Below are positions 7,835 to 16,070 of a DNA stretch of 64,000 nt, one piece after another; positions within the stretch are counted from its first letter, which is position 1, and each line of letters starts with the position of its first letter. Position numbers and translations under genes: made by a program. The DNA is from Kushneria sinocarnis (lineage in GTDB: Bacteria; Pseudomonadota; Gammaproteobacteria; Pseudomonadales; Halomonadaceae), in the NCBI RefSeq assembly GCF_003633775.1, contig NZ_RBIN01000002.1, positions 124,001 through 188,000 on the forward strand, given 5' to 3'. Below the pieces are notes generated by a model that saw only the letters and a program-made list of their open reading frames with translations, was not told the DNA's origin and made no database searches.

Positions 7835-10522
7835 TCAGCTCACCAGCGGATTGGGCCTGGCCGGGTCGATATCATATTTCTTCATGGCGTCGGTCACGAC
7901 CTTCGCCTCGATCTCGCCGCGCTCTGCCAGCGCCCGCAGTGCCTGCACGGTGACGAAATACCGGTCCACTTCGAAGAAGCGACGCAGCGCTTCACGGGTA
8001 TCCGAACGCCCGAAACCGTCGGTGCCCAGCACGTAGAAGTTCTGCGGCACCCAGGCACGGATCTGGTCGGCGTAGAGCTTCATGTAGTCGGTCGAGGCCA
8101 CGATCGGCCCCTCGCGGCCTTCCAGCTGCTGCGTGACCCAGGGCTTCTCGCGCTTGTCATCCGGCGCCAGGAACTGCTGACGATCATATTCAAGCGCTTC
8201 ACGACGCAGCTCGTTGAAGCTGGTCACGCTCCAGATGTCCGCAACCACGTTGTGCTCTTCCTTCAGCAGCTCGGCGGCAGCCTCGACCTCGCGCAGGATG
8301 GTGCCACTGCCCATCAGCTGCACCCGCGGCGATTTCTTGCGCCCGGCCTTGCCTTCACTGAGCAGATACATGCCGCGAATGATGCCTTCCTCGCTGCCTT
8401 CGGGCATCTCGGGATGATGATAGTTCTCGTTCATCACCGTGAGATAGTAGAAGCAGTTCTCCCGATCCTGGAACATCCGCTTCATGCCATCCTGCAGGAT
8501 GACCGCCAGCTCGTGGCCATAGCAGGGGTCATAGGAGCGGCAGTTCGGTACGGTCGACATCAGCACATGGCTGTGACCATCCTGGTGCTGCAGGCCTTCT
8601 CCGTTGATGGTGGTACGACCGGCGGTGCCACCGACCATGAAACCGCGCGCCTGGAGATCACCGGCTGCCCAGACCAGATCACCGACGCGCTGGAATCCGA
8701 ACATCGAATAGTAGATATAGAACGGAATCAGCGTCAGATCATGGTTGGCATAGGACGTTGCGGCCGCCAGCCAGGCCGAGATCGAACCGGCCTCGGTGAT
8801 GCCCTCCTCGAGAATCTGACCCTTCTGATCCTCGCGGTAGTACATGATCTGGCCGGCATCGACGGGCTCGTACTTCTGGCCTTCGGCGGCATAGATGCCC
8901 AGCTGGCGGAACATGCCCTCCATGCCGAAGGTGCGCGCCTCATCGGGAATGATCGGCACCACGCGCGAGCCGAGCTGCTTGTTCTTGACCAGTCCGCCCA
9001 GTACACGCACGAACGACATCGTGGTCGAGACTTCGCGATCACCGGAGCCTTTCATCTGGGTCGCGAACATCTTGTCATCGAGTCCGGGGATTTCAAGCTG
9101 CTCGAAATCGGTACGCCGTGACGGCAGATAGCCACCCAGCCGTTCACGCTGGAGATGGAGGTACTTCATCTCCGGCGTCTCGTCTTCCGGCCGGTAGTAC
9201 GGGATGTTGCCATCCTCGATCTGCTTGTCGGAGATCGGCACGCCGAAACGATCGCGGAAGGCCTTGAGCGCATCGGTATCCATGGACTTGATCTGGTGCG
9301 CTTCCATGTCGGCTTCACCGCTGCCGCCGCCCATGCCGTAGCCCTTGACGGTATGCGCCAGGATTACCGTGGGCCGATCGCCGGCGTTGTGGAAGGCTTC
9401 ATGGTAGGCCGCATAGACCTTCTGCGGATCATGCCCGCCGCGGTTGAGGCGGAAGATGTCCTCGTCGGTGTAGTCCTCGACCAGCTTGCGGGTTTCGTCG
9501 TACTTGCCGAAGAAGTGCTCGCGGGTATAGGCGCCGCCCTGGGCCTTGTAGTTCTGGTACTCGCCGTCGACCGCCTCGTCCATGCGACGCTGCAGCATGC
9601 CCTTGCTGTCGCGCTCGAGCAGCGGATCCCAGAGACCACCCCAGACCACCTTGATGACGTTCCAGCCGGCGCCCCGGAAGATGCCTTCCAGTTCATCCAT
9701 GATGCTGGAATTGCCGCGTACCGGGCCATCGAGACGCTGCAGGTTGCAGTTGATCACGAAGATCAGGTTGTTGAGCTTTTCCCGGCTGGCCAGGTGCAGG
9801 GCGCCCAGCGATTCCGGTTCGTCGCACTCGCCATCACCGAGGAAGGCCCAGACCTTGCGATCCCCCATGTCGCTCAGCTCGCGCGCGTGCATGTACTTCA
9901 TGACGTGCGCCTGATAGATCGCCTGGATCGGCCCCAGTCCCATCGAGACGGTGGGGAACTGCCAGTAATCCGGCATCAGGTAGGGGTGCGGATAGGAAGA
10001 GAGACCGGAGCCTTCCGCTTCCTGCCGGAAACCGTCCATCTGCTCTTCGTTCAGCCGCCCCTCGAGATAGGAACGCGCATAGATACCGGGCGTGACGTGA
10101 CCCTGGATGTAGACCAGATCACCCTTTTGCTGATCGCTGTCGGCACGGAAGAAATGGTTGAAACCGGTCTCGTAGAGGGTGGCGCAGGACTGATAGCTGG
10201 CGAGGTGACCGCCCAAGCCCTTGTGCTTCTTGTTGGCACGCAGCACCTGAGCCACGGCATTCCAGCGAATGGCCGAACGGATCTTGCGCTCGAGAAACAT
10301 GTCGCCGGGCATCTTCGCTTCACGATGCGCCGGAATGGTGTTGCGATGGGGAGTGTTAACGGAAAACGGCGGAATCTTCCCATCACGACGCAATCGATCG
10401 GCCAGACGGGTCAACAGGTACTGGGCACGCTCCTCGCCTTCCCGATCAACGACCGACGCCAGGGACTCCAGCCATTCCTGGGTTTCGGTCGGATCGAGAT
10501 CCTCTCTTGCCTCCAGACTCAT
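7835..10522 (-). CDS. aceE: Pyruvate dehydrogenase E1 component (homodimeric)
   Basis: AceE decarboxylates pyruvate with thiamine diphosphate and reductively acetylates the lipoyl groups of AceF. The ATG at 10522 is preceded by GGAGAG and gives the family N-terminus MSLEAREDLDPTETQEWLE; the product is 895 residues (E. coli AceE 887). Visible signatures are the thiamine-diphosphate motif GDGECDEPES followed about 28 residues later by the NCNLQRLDGPVRGN block, and the HTVKGYGMG segment. The C-terminal third has the transketolase-like GTDGFGRSDTREALRRFFEVD. It is transcribed with aceF. No pdhR or lpd lies beside it, so the E3 subunit must come from elsewhere. Confidence 0.97.
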   Translation of the reverse strand: MSLEAREDLDPTETQEWLESLASVVDREGEERAQYLLTRLADRLRRDGKIPPFSVNTPHRNTIPAHREAKMPGDMFLERKIRSAIRWNAVAQVLRANKKHKGLGGHLASYQSCATLYETGFNHFFRADSDQQKGDLVYIQGHVTPGIYARSYLEGRLNEEQMDGFRQEAEGSGLSSYPHPYLMPDYWQFPTVSMGLGPIQAIYQAHVMKYMHARELSDMGDRKVWAFLGDGECDEPESLGALHLASREKLNNLIFVINCNLQRLDGPVRGNSSIMDELEGIFRGAGWNVIKVVWGGLWDPLLERDSKGMLQRRMDEAVDGEYQNYKAQGGAYTREHFFGKYDETRKLVEDYTDEDIFRLNRGGHDPQKVYAAYHEAFHNAGDRPTVILAHTVKGYGMGGGSGEADMEAHQIKSMDTDALKAFRDRFGVPISDKQIEDGNIPYYRPEDETPEMKYLHLQRERLGGYLPSRRTDFEQLEIPGLDDKMFATQMKGSGDREVSTTMSFVRVLGGLVKNKQLGSRVVPIIPDEARTFGMEGMFRQLGIYAAEGQKYEPVDAGQIMYYREDQKGQILEEGITEAGSISAWLAAATSYANHDLTLIPFYIYYSMFGFQRVGDLVWAAGDLQARGFMVGGTAGRTTINGEGLQHQDGHSHVLMSTVPNCRSYDPCYGHELAVILQDGMKRMFQDRENCFYYLTVMNENYHHPEMPEGSEEGIIRGMYLLSEGKAGRKKSPRVQLMGSGTILREVEAAAELLKEEHNVVADIWSVTSFNELRREALEYDRQQFLAPDDKREKPWVTQQLEGREGPIVASTDYMKLYADQIRAWVPQNFYVLGTDGFGRSDTREALRRFFEVDRYFVTVQALRALAERGEIEAKVVTDAMKKYDIDPARPNPLVS

Positions 10523-10937
10523 AGATATCTCTCCGAATAGAAGATGAGTGATCGGTGGGCCCTTGTGGGGCCTGTGGCACTGTTCAGGGGCGCGCGGTTC
10601 CGGGCGGGCCGTCTCATGGGAGTCGCAACGGTACCGTGCCCGCGGCATCGACACGAGTGTCGACAATGACCGAAGGCATTGATACCGGGATGACGACGCA
10701 GCCGGAGCATTATCGTGAACTGCCGGGAGCAGGCGTAGTGACTCGCTGCGGTAGTATCAGAATCGGTGAAAAAAGATACCTGAAACGCCGCGCCGTGCCA
10801 ATTGAGGGCAGCACCATTGATAGTACGCGACGATGACTTGACGGATGAATACATCGGAAAGGCGGTCGGCATACCGGGGATCGTACATGCAATGTAGCTG
10901 GGCGAAGCGGACGATGCCATCCGCTCGGCAGCATCGA
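10523..10937. promoter_or_regulatory. 415-bp intergenic region ahead of aceE
   Basis: I see no convincing gene here. The region separates ampD from aceE on the same strand and should contain the aceEF promoter. A perfect palindrome TCGACAC-GA-GTGTCGA lies at 10648-10663, about 125 bp upstream of the aceE start, and is a candidate operator. On the minus strand TGATAC near 10755 could be a -10 box but lacks a good -35. The SD sequence GGAGAG for aceE is adjacent to the start. Only the palindrome is unambiguous. Confidence 0.4.
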
Positions 10938-11525
10938 TCATGGCGGAACCGGATGCAGGCAGCGCTTCAGGTACTGCCAGTCGAAACCCGGGCCGGGGTC
11001 CTCCTTGCGCAGCGGCGCGATCTGCTCATGTCCGGCAACCCGGTCAAGGGAAAGCCCGGGATAGGATCTGACCAGTGCCTGAAGCACACCGCCCAGCCGG
11101 TGATACTGGGCGGCTGCAAAGGGGCGGGCATCTCCCTCGAGCTCGATACCGATGCTGAAATCGTTGACCTGCGAACGCCCCTGCCAGCAGGAGCGGCCGG
11201 CATGCCAGGCTCGCCGGTCAAAGGGCACGAACTGTATACACTCGCCATCGCGCCGGATCAGCAGATGCGCCGAGACCCGCAGTCCGGCAATGGCGGCGAA
11301 GAAGGGATGACCATGTGCTGCGAGGCGATTGGTAAACAGCTGCTCGATGGCATCGCCCCGGAATACGCCCGGCGGCAGGCTGATGGCATGCACCACCACC
11401 AGGGACACCTCTCCCCGGGGCCGCTCATTGCAATTGGGCGACGGGACCTGGCGCGCGCCGCGCAGCCGATGCCCCTCGATGAGCTCCGTGGCGCGCTGCT
11501 GCCATGACCTCTGATTCTGCTGCAA
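10938..11525 (-). CDS. ampD: 1,6-anhydro-N-acetylmuramyl-L-alanine amidase
   Basis: AmpD is a cytosolic zinc amidase that cleaves anhydro-muropeptides during peptidoglycan recycling; its loss is known to derepress AmpC beta-lactamase in species that have ampR/ampC. The 195-residue call starts at a TTG (11525) with AGGAAA upstream, because the family N-terminus (LIEGHRLRGARQVPSP) begins shortly after and no in-frame ATG fits. Zinc ligands are visible as the His in VVHAISLPPG and the His and Asp in AGHEQIAPLRKEDPGPGFDW. RVSAHLLIRRDGE and FDRRAWHAG are further hallmarks. It is divergent from nadC, as in E. coli, but ampE is absent. Confidence 0.93.
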   Translation of the reverse strand: MQQNQRSWQQRATELIEGHRLRGARQVPSPNCNERPRGEVSLVVVHAISLPPGVFRGDAIEQLFTNRLAAHGHPFFAAIAGLRVSAHLLIRRDGECIQFVPFDRRAWHAGRSCWQGRSQVNDFSIGIELEGDARPFAAAQYHRLGGVLQALVRSYPGLSLDRVAGHEQIAPLRKEDPGPGFDWQYLKRCLHPVPP

Positions 11526-11619
11526 GCCCGTTTCCTGTTCTATACTGGCATCGTCGTGACCGTCGGGTCCGCCACGGTCGACCGGCCCCGTGGACCAGCC
11601 TGTTCGAGAGAGTCCGTCC
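11526..11619. promoter_or_regulatory. Divergent ampD / nadC promoter region
   Basis: This is a 94-bp divergent gap. On the plus strand TATACT at 11541-11546 is a good -10 box for nadC, and the overlapping minus-strand TATAGA could serve ampD. No strong -35 hexamer is evident for either. The assignment rests on the -10 match and position only. Confidence 0.35.
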
Positions 11620-12471
11620 ATGAAGTTTCAGGAAGCCCTTGCCGAAGACATCCGCATCAGTGCGGCGCGACTGATCACCGAAGACATCGGCCCCGGTGAC
11701 ATCACTTCCCAGCTGGTGCCCGGCCATCGGGAGGCCGATGCCCATATCATGGTGCATGAAGCCACCATACTCTGCGGCGTCCCCTGGGTGGAAGAGCTCT
11801 TCCGCCGCCTTGATCCCACCATCCGTCTCGAGTGGGCGCACTTCGACGGCAACCGGGTCGCAGCCGACACTGCCATTCTGACACTGCACGGGGCGGCACG
11901 TTCGCTGCTGGCCGGGCGCGAAGCCGCGCTCAACGTGCTGCGCACGCTGTCCGCTACGGCCACCCGCACCCGCCACTGTGTCGACCTGCTGGCCGATCAC
12001 GGCATCGAGATAATCGCCACCCGCCAGACCCTGCCGGGCATGCGCCTGGCGCAGAAATATGCCGTCCAGTGCGGGGGTGGCTTCAGCCACCGTACCGGAT
12101 TGCACGATGCCTTTTTGATCGAGGCGGCGCATGTCGCAGCCTGCGGCAATATTGCCCGGGCCGTGGCCGAGGCTCGCGATATCGCCGGCGAACTGACGGT
12201 CGGTGTGGTCATCGACCGCCCCGATGAACTGGAGGCGGCCGTGGCGGCCAGGGCCGATTTCGTGCGACTGGAGTGCTTCACGCCGGCACAGGTCGCCGAG
12301 GCGGCCCGTCGCAATGCCGGCCGTGTCCGGCTGGAAGCCCTGAGCGCGAGCGATGAAACCGCACTGCAAGGACTGGCCGATACCGGTATCGACCGACTGG
12401 TCCTGCATGATCTGACCGCCAGTGTCCGGGCCATCGGCATGTCGATGCCGATCACGCTGGACGAGGCCTGA
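11620..12471 (+). CDS. nadC: NadC-family protein (quinolinate phosphoribosyltransferase homologue) with altered active site
   Basis: By locus and overall sequence this is NadC, which makes nicotinate mononucleotide from quinolinate and PRPP. The 283-residue protein keeps EDIGPGDITS, GREAALN (Arg 100), KYAVQCGGG, the HR pair (157-158) and Glu 239. Several positions that are invariant in characterised enzymes are changed. TRKT reads TRQT (Gln 136). The Lys of LIKENH is Glu 168. The VEVEVE strand has lost both key Glu (Gly 195, Val 197). The Asp of MLDNF is Glu 218. The glycine-rich phosphate loops (SGN, SVGALTH) are replaced. The alignment is from memory of family members. The frame is intact, so this may be a neofunctionalised or non-catalytic homologue. 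The ATG at 11620 has GAGAGAG upstream. Confidence 0.75.
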   Translation: MKFQEALAEDIRISAARLITEDIGPGDITSQLVPGHREADAHIMVHEATILCGVPWVEELFRRLDPTIRLEWAHFDGNRVAADTAILTLHGAARSLLAGREAALNVLRTLSATATRTRHCVDLLADHGIEIIATRQTLPGMRLAQKYAVQCGGGFSHRTGLHDAFLIEAAHVAACGNIARAVAEARDIAGELTVGVVIDRPDELEAAVAARADFVRLECFTPAQVAEAARRNAGRVRLEALSASDETALQGLADTGIDRLVLHDLTASVRAIGMSMPITLDEA

Positions 12472-12568
12472 GTACCCGCCGGCCGCCCACGGCGCCGGCC
12501 ATGATCAACCGCCCTCCCCGGCGGCCGGCCACGCGCCGGGCCACCGGGCATACACCACAGGAGACCCC

Positions 12569-13363
12569 ATGCAGATCGATCTCTCCGGCAGACATGCTCT
12601 CATCACCGGCTCGACCGCCGGCATCGGGCTGGCCATTGCCAGAGGCCTGGCCAATGCCGGGGCCGAAGTCGTGGTCAACGGTCGCACCCAGTCGCGTGTG
12701 GATGAGGCCATTCGCCAGGTGCGCAATGCCGTCCCCGGCGCCTCCGTGTCAGGCGTCGCGGCCGATCTCGGCTCCGCGGAAGGCGCCCGGGTCCTGTTCG
12801 ATGCAGTGCCCGAGACCGATATCCTGGTCAATAACATGGGCATCTTCGGCCCACAGGACTTCTTCGACATCGATGACGAAGAGTGGGAGCGCTACTTCCA
12901 GGTCAACGTCATGAGCGGTGTCCGGGTGGCCCGCCACTATGCCCGCGGCATGCGCGATCGCGGCTGGGGCCGTATCCAGTTTCTCGGCAGCGAATCCTCC
13001 TACAACATCCCGGCCGGCATGATTCATTACGGGGTCACCAAGACCGCCGTGGTCTCGCTGGCCCGGGGGCTGGCCAAGGCGCTGGCCGGCACCGGCGTCA
13101 CCGTCAACTCGATCCTGCCCGGCCTGACCCGTTCCGAGGGCGTGGAGAGCATGCTGGAAGGCATGGCCCGGGAACGCGGCAAGTCAGTGGAGGAAGTGGG
13201 GGCCGAATTCGTCATGGAAAACCGCCCCAGTTCGATCATCCAGCGCATGGCCGAGGTGGACGAGGTCGCCAGCATGAGCGTCTATGCCGCCTCACCCCAG
13301 GCCTCTGCGACCACCGGCGCTGCCCTGCGGGTGGAAGGCGGAATCATCGACTTCATCTCCTGA
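12569..13363 (+). CDS. SDR-family NAD(P)-dependent oxidoreductase
   Basis: This is a classical short-chain dehydrogenase/reductase of 264 residues; the substrate is unknown. The cofactor motif TGSTAGIGLA is at residues 12-21, the NNMG motif at about 89-92, and the catalytic Ser and YxxxK pair in GSESS and YGVTK. The VNSILPGLTRSEG segment after it is typical of the family. The ATG at 12569 has AGGAG 6-8 nt upstream. It follows nadC by 97 bp on the same strand and may be expressed with it, but there is no overlap. It ends in the hydrophobic IIDFIS typical of tetrameric SDRs. Confidence 0.88.
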   Translation: MQIDLSGRHALITGSTAGIGLAIARGLANAGAEVVVNGRTQSRVDEAIRQVRNAVPGASVSGVAADLGSAEGARVLFDAVPETDILVNNMGIFGPQDFFDIDDEEWERYFQVNVMSGVRVARHYARGMRDRGWGRIQFLGSESSYNIPAGMIHYGVTKTAVVSLARGLAKALAGTGVTVNSILPGLTRSEGVESMLEGMARERGKSVEEVGAEFVMENRPSSIIQRMAEVDEVASMSVYAASPQASATTGAALRVEGGIIDFIS

Positions 13364-13496
13364 TCGTCGCGTCTGACCGCGTATGACCGGGGGGCCGTAT
13401 CCCGTGACACGAGCCCCCTGGGTGCAGCCAGCGACAACAGGCTACCCGCGCCGGAGAGTACCCAACTGCTGCGTGCCCGGCATGACGCACCAATAT

Positions 13497-13982
13497 TCAG
13501 TGCCCGGAGGCAGGATAGCCTGCCGACTCGGTCTGCCTGTCGCAACGCGCCCTGAGCGCTTCGCTGAAACGCTGCCGCTCGCTTCGCGGCAGCAGTCCGA
13601 TCGGGATACTGCAGGCCTTGCCGGAAGAGGCCAGCCGCAGGCGCATGATCGAACGGTTTTCCTTTTCAATGGCGGCAATATCATCGTAGGGCACATCATG
13701 CAGCCGCGGCGCCCAGGCGGGCGCGCCGATGTAACGCAGCCGGTCCGCTTCCAGCCGCAGGATCGGTGAGAGCCGTCTGCGTCGATGCAGATTGCCCCCC
13801 ATCATCATCCCCCATGCCAGCAGCAGCAGGCCGATCGGCACCGGCAGCTGCCAGCGCTGCTGCTGCCAGGCCAGCATCAGCAGGGTGACACCGCCGGCCG
13901 CCGACACCGCAAAGGCGATCGTCAGAAAGCTGGTATTGATCCGTTTTTCCACAAACAACAAGGGCTCGGAAGAGTCAGTCAT
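13497..13982 (-). CDS. Small membrane protein with two predicted transmembrane helices
   Basis: I do not recognise a named family. The 161-residue product begins MTDSSEPLLFVEKRINTSF, has two hydrophobic helices at about residues 17-37 and 45-62 (TIAFAVSAAGGVTLLMLAW and a second one rich in Leu, Gly and Met), then a basic HRRRRL turn. A cytosolic C-terminal domain of ~95 residues (VPYDDIAAIEKEN) resembles bacterial PH-like membrane-anchored domains. The start lies 4 nt after the stop of the GNAT gene, so it is probably translationally coupled to it. Function is unknown. Confidence 0.7.
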   Translation of the reverse strand: MTDSSEPLLFVEKRINTSFLTIAFAVSAAGGVTLLMLAWQQQRWQLPVPIGLLLLAWGMMMGGNLHRRRRLSPILRLEADRLRYIGAPAWAPRLHDVPYDDIAAIEKENRSIMRLRLASSGKACSIPIGLLPRSERQRFSEALRARCDRQTESAGYPASGH

Positions 13983-13986
13983 GCCG

Positions 13987-14553
13987 TTACCGTTTCTCGT
14001 CACTGGCAGGAAATTGAGGCTGCCCGGGCGCCGCTTTCGCATGCATGACGCCGTCATGGTCGGACAGTCTGTAGCGAAAGCGTTCGCGTGGCAGCGAGAC
14101 ACCTGCACGTTCGACCACATCACTGCCCAGATGCTCCCAGCCGTTGGCACACAACCAGGGCGCCAGCATTACACTGGCATCCAGCATGATCATGGCGGCC
14201 CCTGCCTCGCGCGCCTGATCAAGAGCCACTGCCAGCAGGCGACTGCCGATCCCCCGCCCCGCCAGGGAGGGCCAGACATACAGGGTAACGATGGCGGCAG
14301 CCTGGCGCGGCATGCCGAGGCCAAGCTCGCAGAAACCGACACAGCGCCGATCCAGATCGGCCACCACGGTACGATGATGGAGATGGCGAACCACCCAGGC
14401 TGCTGCCTCCCGAGGCAGGGCCTGCACCCAGGCTTCCCGCTGCTCCCGGCTGTAGTGCCCGGCAGCGCCCTGCATGACAGCATGATAAAAGACCTCGGCC
14501 TGATCGGCGGCATCCTCGGCCCGGGCTTCCCGTAAGCGTAAACGATCCAGCAT
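13987..14553 (-). CDS. GNAT-family N-acetyltransferase
   Basis: The 188-residue protein has the GNAT fold, with the acetyl-CoA pyrophosphate-binding motif GRGIGSRLL at about residues 99-107 preceded by the beta-4 strand AIVTLYVWPSLA. The N-terminus (LRLREARAEDAADQAEVFYHAV) resembles the PhnO/YafP-type acetyltransferases that begin with a REA.ED motif and an AV..A..HYS segment. The substrate cannot be told from sequence. It is followed by a small membrane protein 4 nt downstream. Confidence 0.85.
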   Translation of the reverse strand: MLDRLRLREARAEDAADQAEVFYHAVMQGAAGHYSREQREAWVQALPREAAAWVVRHLHHRTVVADLDRRCVGFCELGLGMPRQAAAIVTLYVWPSLAGRGIGSRLLAVALDQAREAGAAMIMLDASVMLAPWLCANGWEHLGSDVVERAGVSLPRERFRYRLSDHDGVMHAKAAPGQPQFPASDEKR

Positions 14554-14753
14554 CAGCCACTCTCCCGGCTTGCATGGTTGCTGCCGGTCAACGCGCGGTT
14601 ACCGGCAACCGGCATTCTGCCCCAGTCCGTAACGGCCGGTGAAGTCGGCTCGGAAAACTTTGACAATTCCGCCTGTCATCATCCAGAACTGAAGTGTCGT
14701 CGCAGCATTGCTGCACGTCACACGATTCATGCTACACGACAAGGAGGTGAGCA

Positions 14754-15188
14754 ATGAGTCAGAATCGTCCCGACGTCCTCAGCCGCAGCGTGCAGGAAAC
14801 CGACATCCGGCTGCAGGATCTGAAAAACGAGCTCGAGCTCGAAAGCCCCGAACAGGCCTATGGCGCACTGCGGGCCGTCATGCATGCCCTGCGTGACCGG
14901 ATCACGGTAGACATGGCAGCCAACCTCTCCAGTCAGCTGCCCGTCATGCTGACCGGTATCTTCTTTGACGGCTGGAAACCGGCCGATACGCCGCAGAAGT
15001 ACAATACTGCCGAGGAATTCCTGGAGCGCGTGCGCAGCAACGCCGTGGGTCACAGTGAACTCGATGTCGATCAGGCAACACGCGGTGTCTTCAGACTGCT
15101 TGAACAAAAGCTGGATCAGGGGCAGATCAACCGCGTTACCGATCAGCTGCCCGACGACATTCAGGCGCTGGTGCCCAGGGCAGCCTGA
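14754..15188 (+). CDS. DUF2267 domain-containing protein
   Basis: This 144-residue protein is a DUF2267 member. The core shows LESPEQAYGALRAVMHALRDRI, then ANLSSQLPVMLTGIFFDGW and EEFLERVRSN, and the C-terminal FRLLEQKLDQGQINRVTDQLP repeat unit. These proteins are all-helical, cytosolic and of unknown biochemical function. The ribosome site is unusually strong (AAGGAGGTG, 4 nt before the ATG), implying high expression. A TTGACA lies at 14660-14665 but without a matching -10 box. It stands alone, followed by a perfect palindrome. Confidence 0.88.
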   Translation: MSQNRPDVLSRSVQETDIRLQDLKNELELESPEQAYGALRAVMHALRDRITVDMAANLSSQLPVMLTGIFFDGWKPADTPQKYNTAEEFLERVRSNAVGHSELDVDQATRGVFRLLEQKLDQGQINRVTDQLPDDIQALVPRAA

Positions 15189-15219
15189 GCACCCGCTCAC
15201 TCCGGCAGCTGGAGCATCC

Positions 15220-15244
15220 GACCACGGCCGGACCGGCCGTGGTC
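15220..15244. repeat. 25-bp perfect palindrome after the DUF2267 gene
   Basis: GACCACGGCCGG, a single A, then CCGGCCGTGGTC form a perfect hairpin 31 bp past the DUF2267 stop. No T-run follows on the plus strand. It may act as an RNA-stabilising or Rho-assisted 3' end for the DUF2267 message. Confidence 0.55.
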
Positions 15245-15299
15245 ATGCCACCGGATGGCCCGAGATGTCCGGCGGAGCGGTGAGTGGCATAATGGCGTC

Positions 15300-16049
15300 A
15301 TGAATGACGTTCGTCCGATTACCGAGCAGCCTGACTGCCAGTCGCCGACCCTTGCCGTCATCGGCACGGTCAGCAGCTGCTACCCCGACAAGTTCGGCAT
15401 TCCGCGTCAGCCTTCGCTGGCCCCGAGTGCCACGGCCACCCTGCAGCTACACCCGCCGTTCGATCATCCCGATGCCGTACGCGGGCTGGAACAGTTCAGC
15501 CACCTCTGGCTGACCTTCCTGTTCCATCACAGCCCCGAACGCTGGACACCGCTGGTGCGCCCGCCCCGACTGGGTGGCAATACCCGCATCGGCGTCTTCG
15601 CCTCACGCTCGACGCACCGGCCTAATCGCCTCGGGCTGTCGCTGGTCGAACTGGCCGGAGTCGACACCGATGACGGTGTCCGGCTGCATCTGCGGGCCCA
15701 CGACCTGGTCGATGGCACCCCGGTGGTCGATATCAAGCCCTATCTGCCCTGGGCAGACCGCGCCGATCAGGCCAGTGGCGGGTTCGCCGCCGACCCGCCC
15801 GACCTGCTGCCCGTCAGCTTCACACGTGACGCCGAACAGCAGCTGGACAGGCATCCGGAAGCCGACCGCCTCGCTCCCCTGATCCGCGAGGTGATGGCGC
15901 AGGACCCGCGCCCCGCCTACCGGCGTGGCGACCGGGACGACCATCGCTACGGGGCAAGACTTCATGATGTCGATGTCCGCTTTCGCGTCACCCATGATGA
16001 GGCGGGCAGCCGGGTCATCGTGGAGGCCGTGGTGCCCGCCGCGCCCTGA
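15300..16049 (+). CDS. trmO: tRNA (t6A37-N6)-methyltransferase TrmO
   Basis: TrmO methylates t6A37 to m6t6A in tRNA-Thr using S-adenosylmethionine. The 249-residue protein shows the family blocks GTVSSCYPDKFGIPRQP, then RPPRLGGNTRIGVFASRS and HRPNRLGLSLVEL, and DIKPYLPWAD. A C-terminal extension (RVTHDEAGSRVIVEAV) completes the usual two-domain layout. The ATG at 15300 is chosen because the family N-terminal strand (LAVIGTVSS) starts about 18 residues later; the ribosome site is weak. It converges on purC with a 21-bp gap. Confidence 0.92.
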   Translation: MNDVRPITEQPDCQSPTLAVIGTVSSCYPDKFGIPRQPSLAPSATATLQLHPPFDHPDAVRGLEQFSHLWLTFLFHHSPERWTPLVRPPRLGGNTRIGVFASRSTHRPNRLGLSLVELAGVDTDDGVRLHLRAHDLVDGTPVVDIKPYLPWADRADQASGGFAADPPDLLPVSFTRDAEQQLDRHPEADRLAPLIREVMAQDPRPAYRRGDRDDHRYGARLHDVDVRFRVTHDEAGSRVIVEAVVPAAP

Positions 16050-16070
16050 CCCGCATGCCCCGGGCGGCGC

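Noticed and set aside
13384-13420. GGGGGC / GCCCCC pairing after the SDR gene
   Set aside because: Six-base arms with a 17-nt loop and no T-run are too weak to call a terminator.
14660-14665. TTGACA box upstream of the DUF2267 gene
   Set aside because: No acceptable -10 hexamer lies 16-18 bp downstream, so I did not list it as a promoter.
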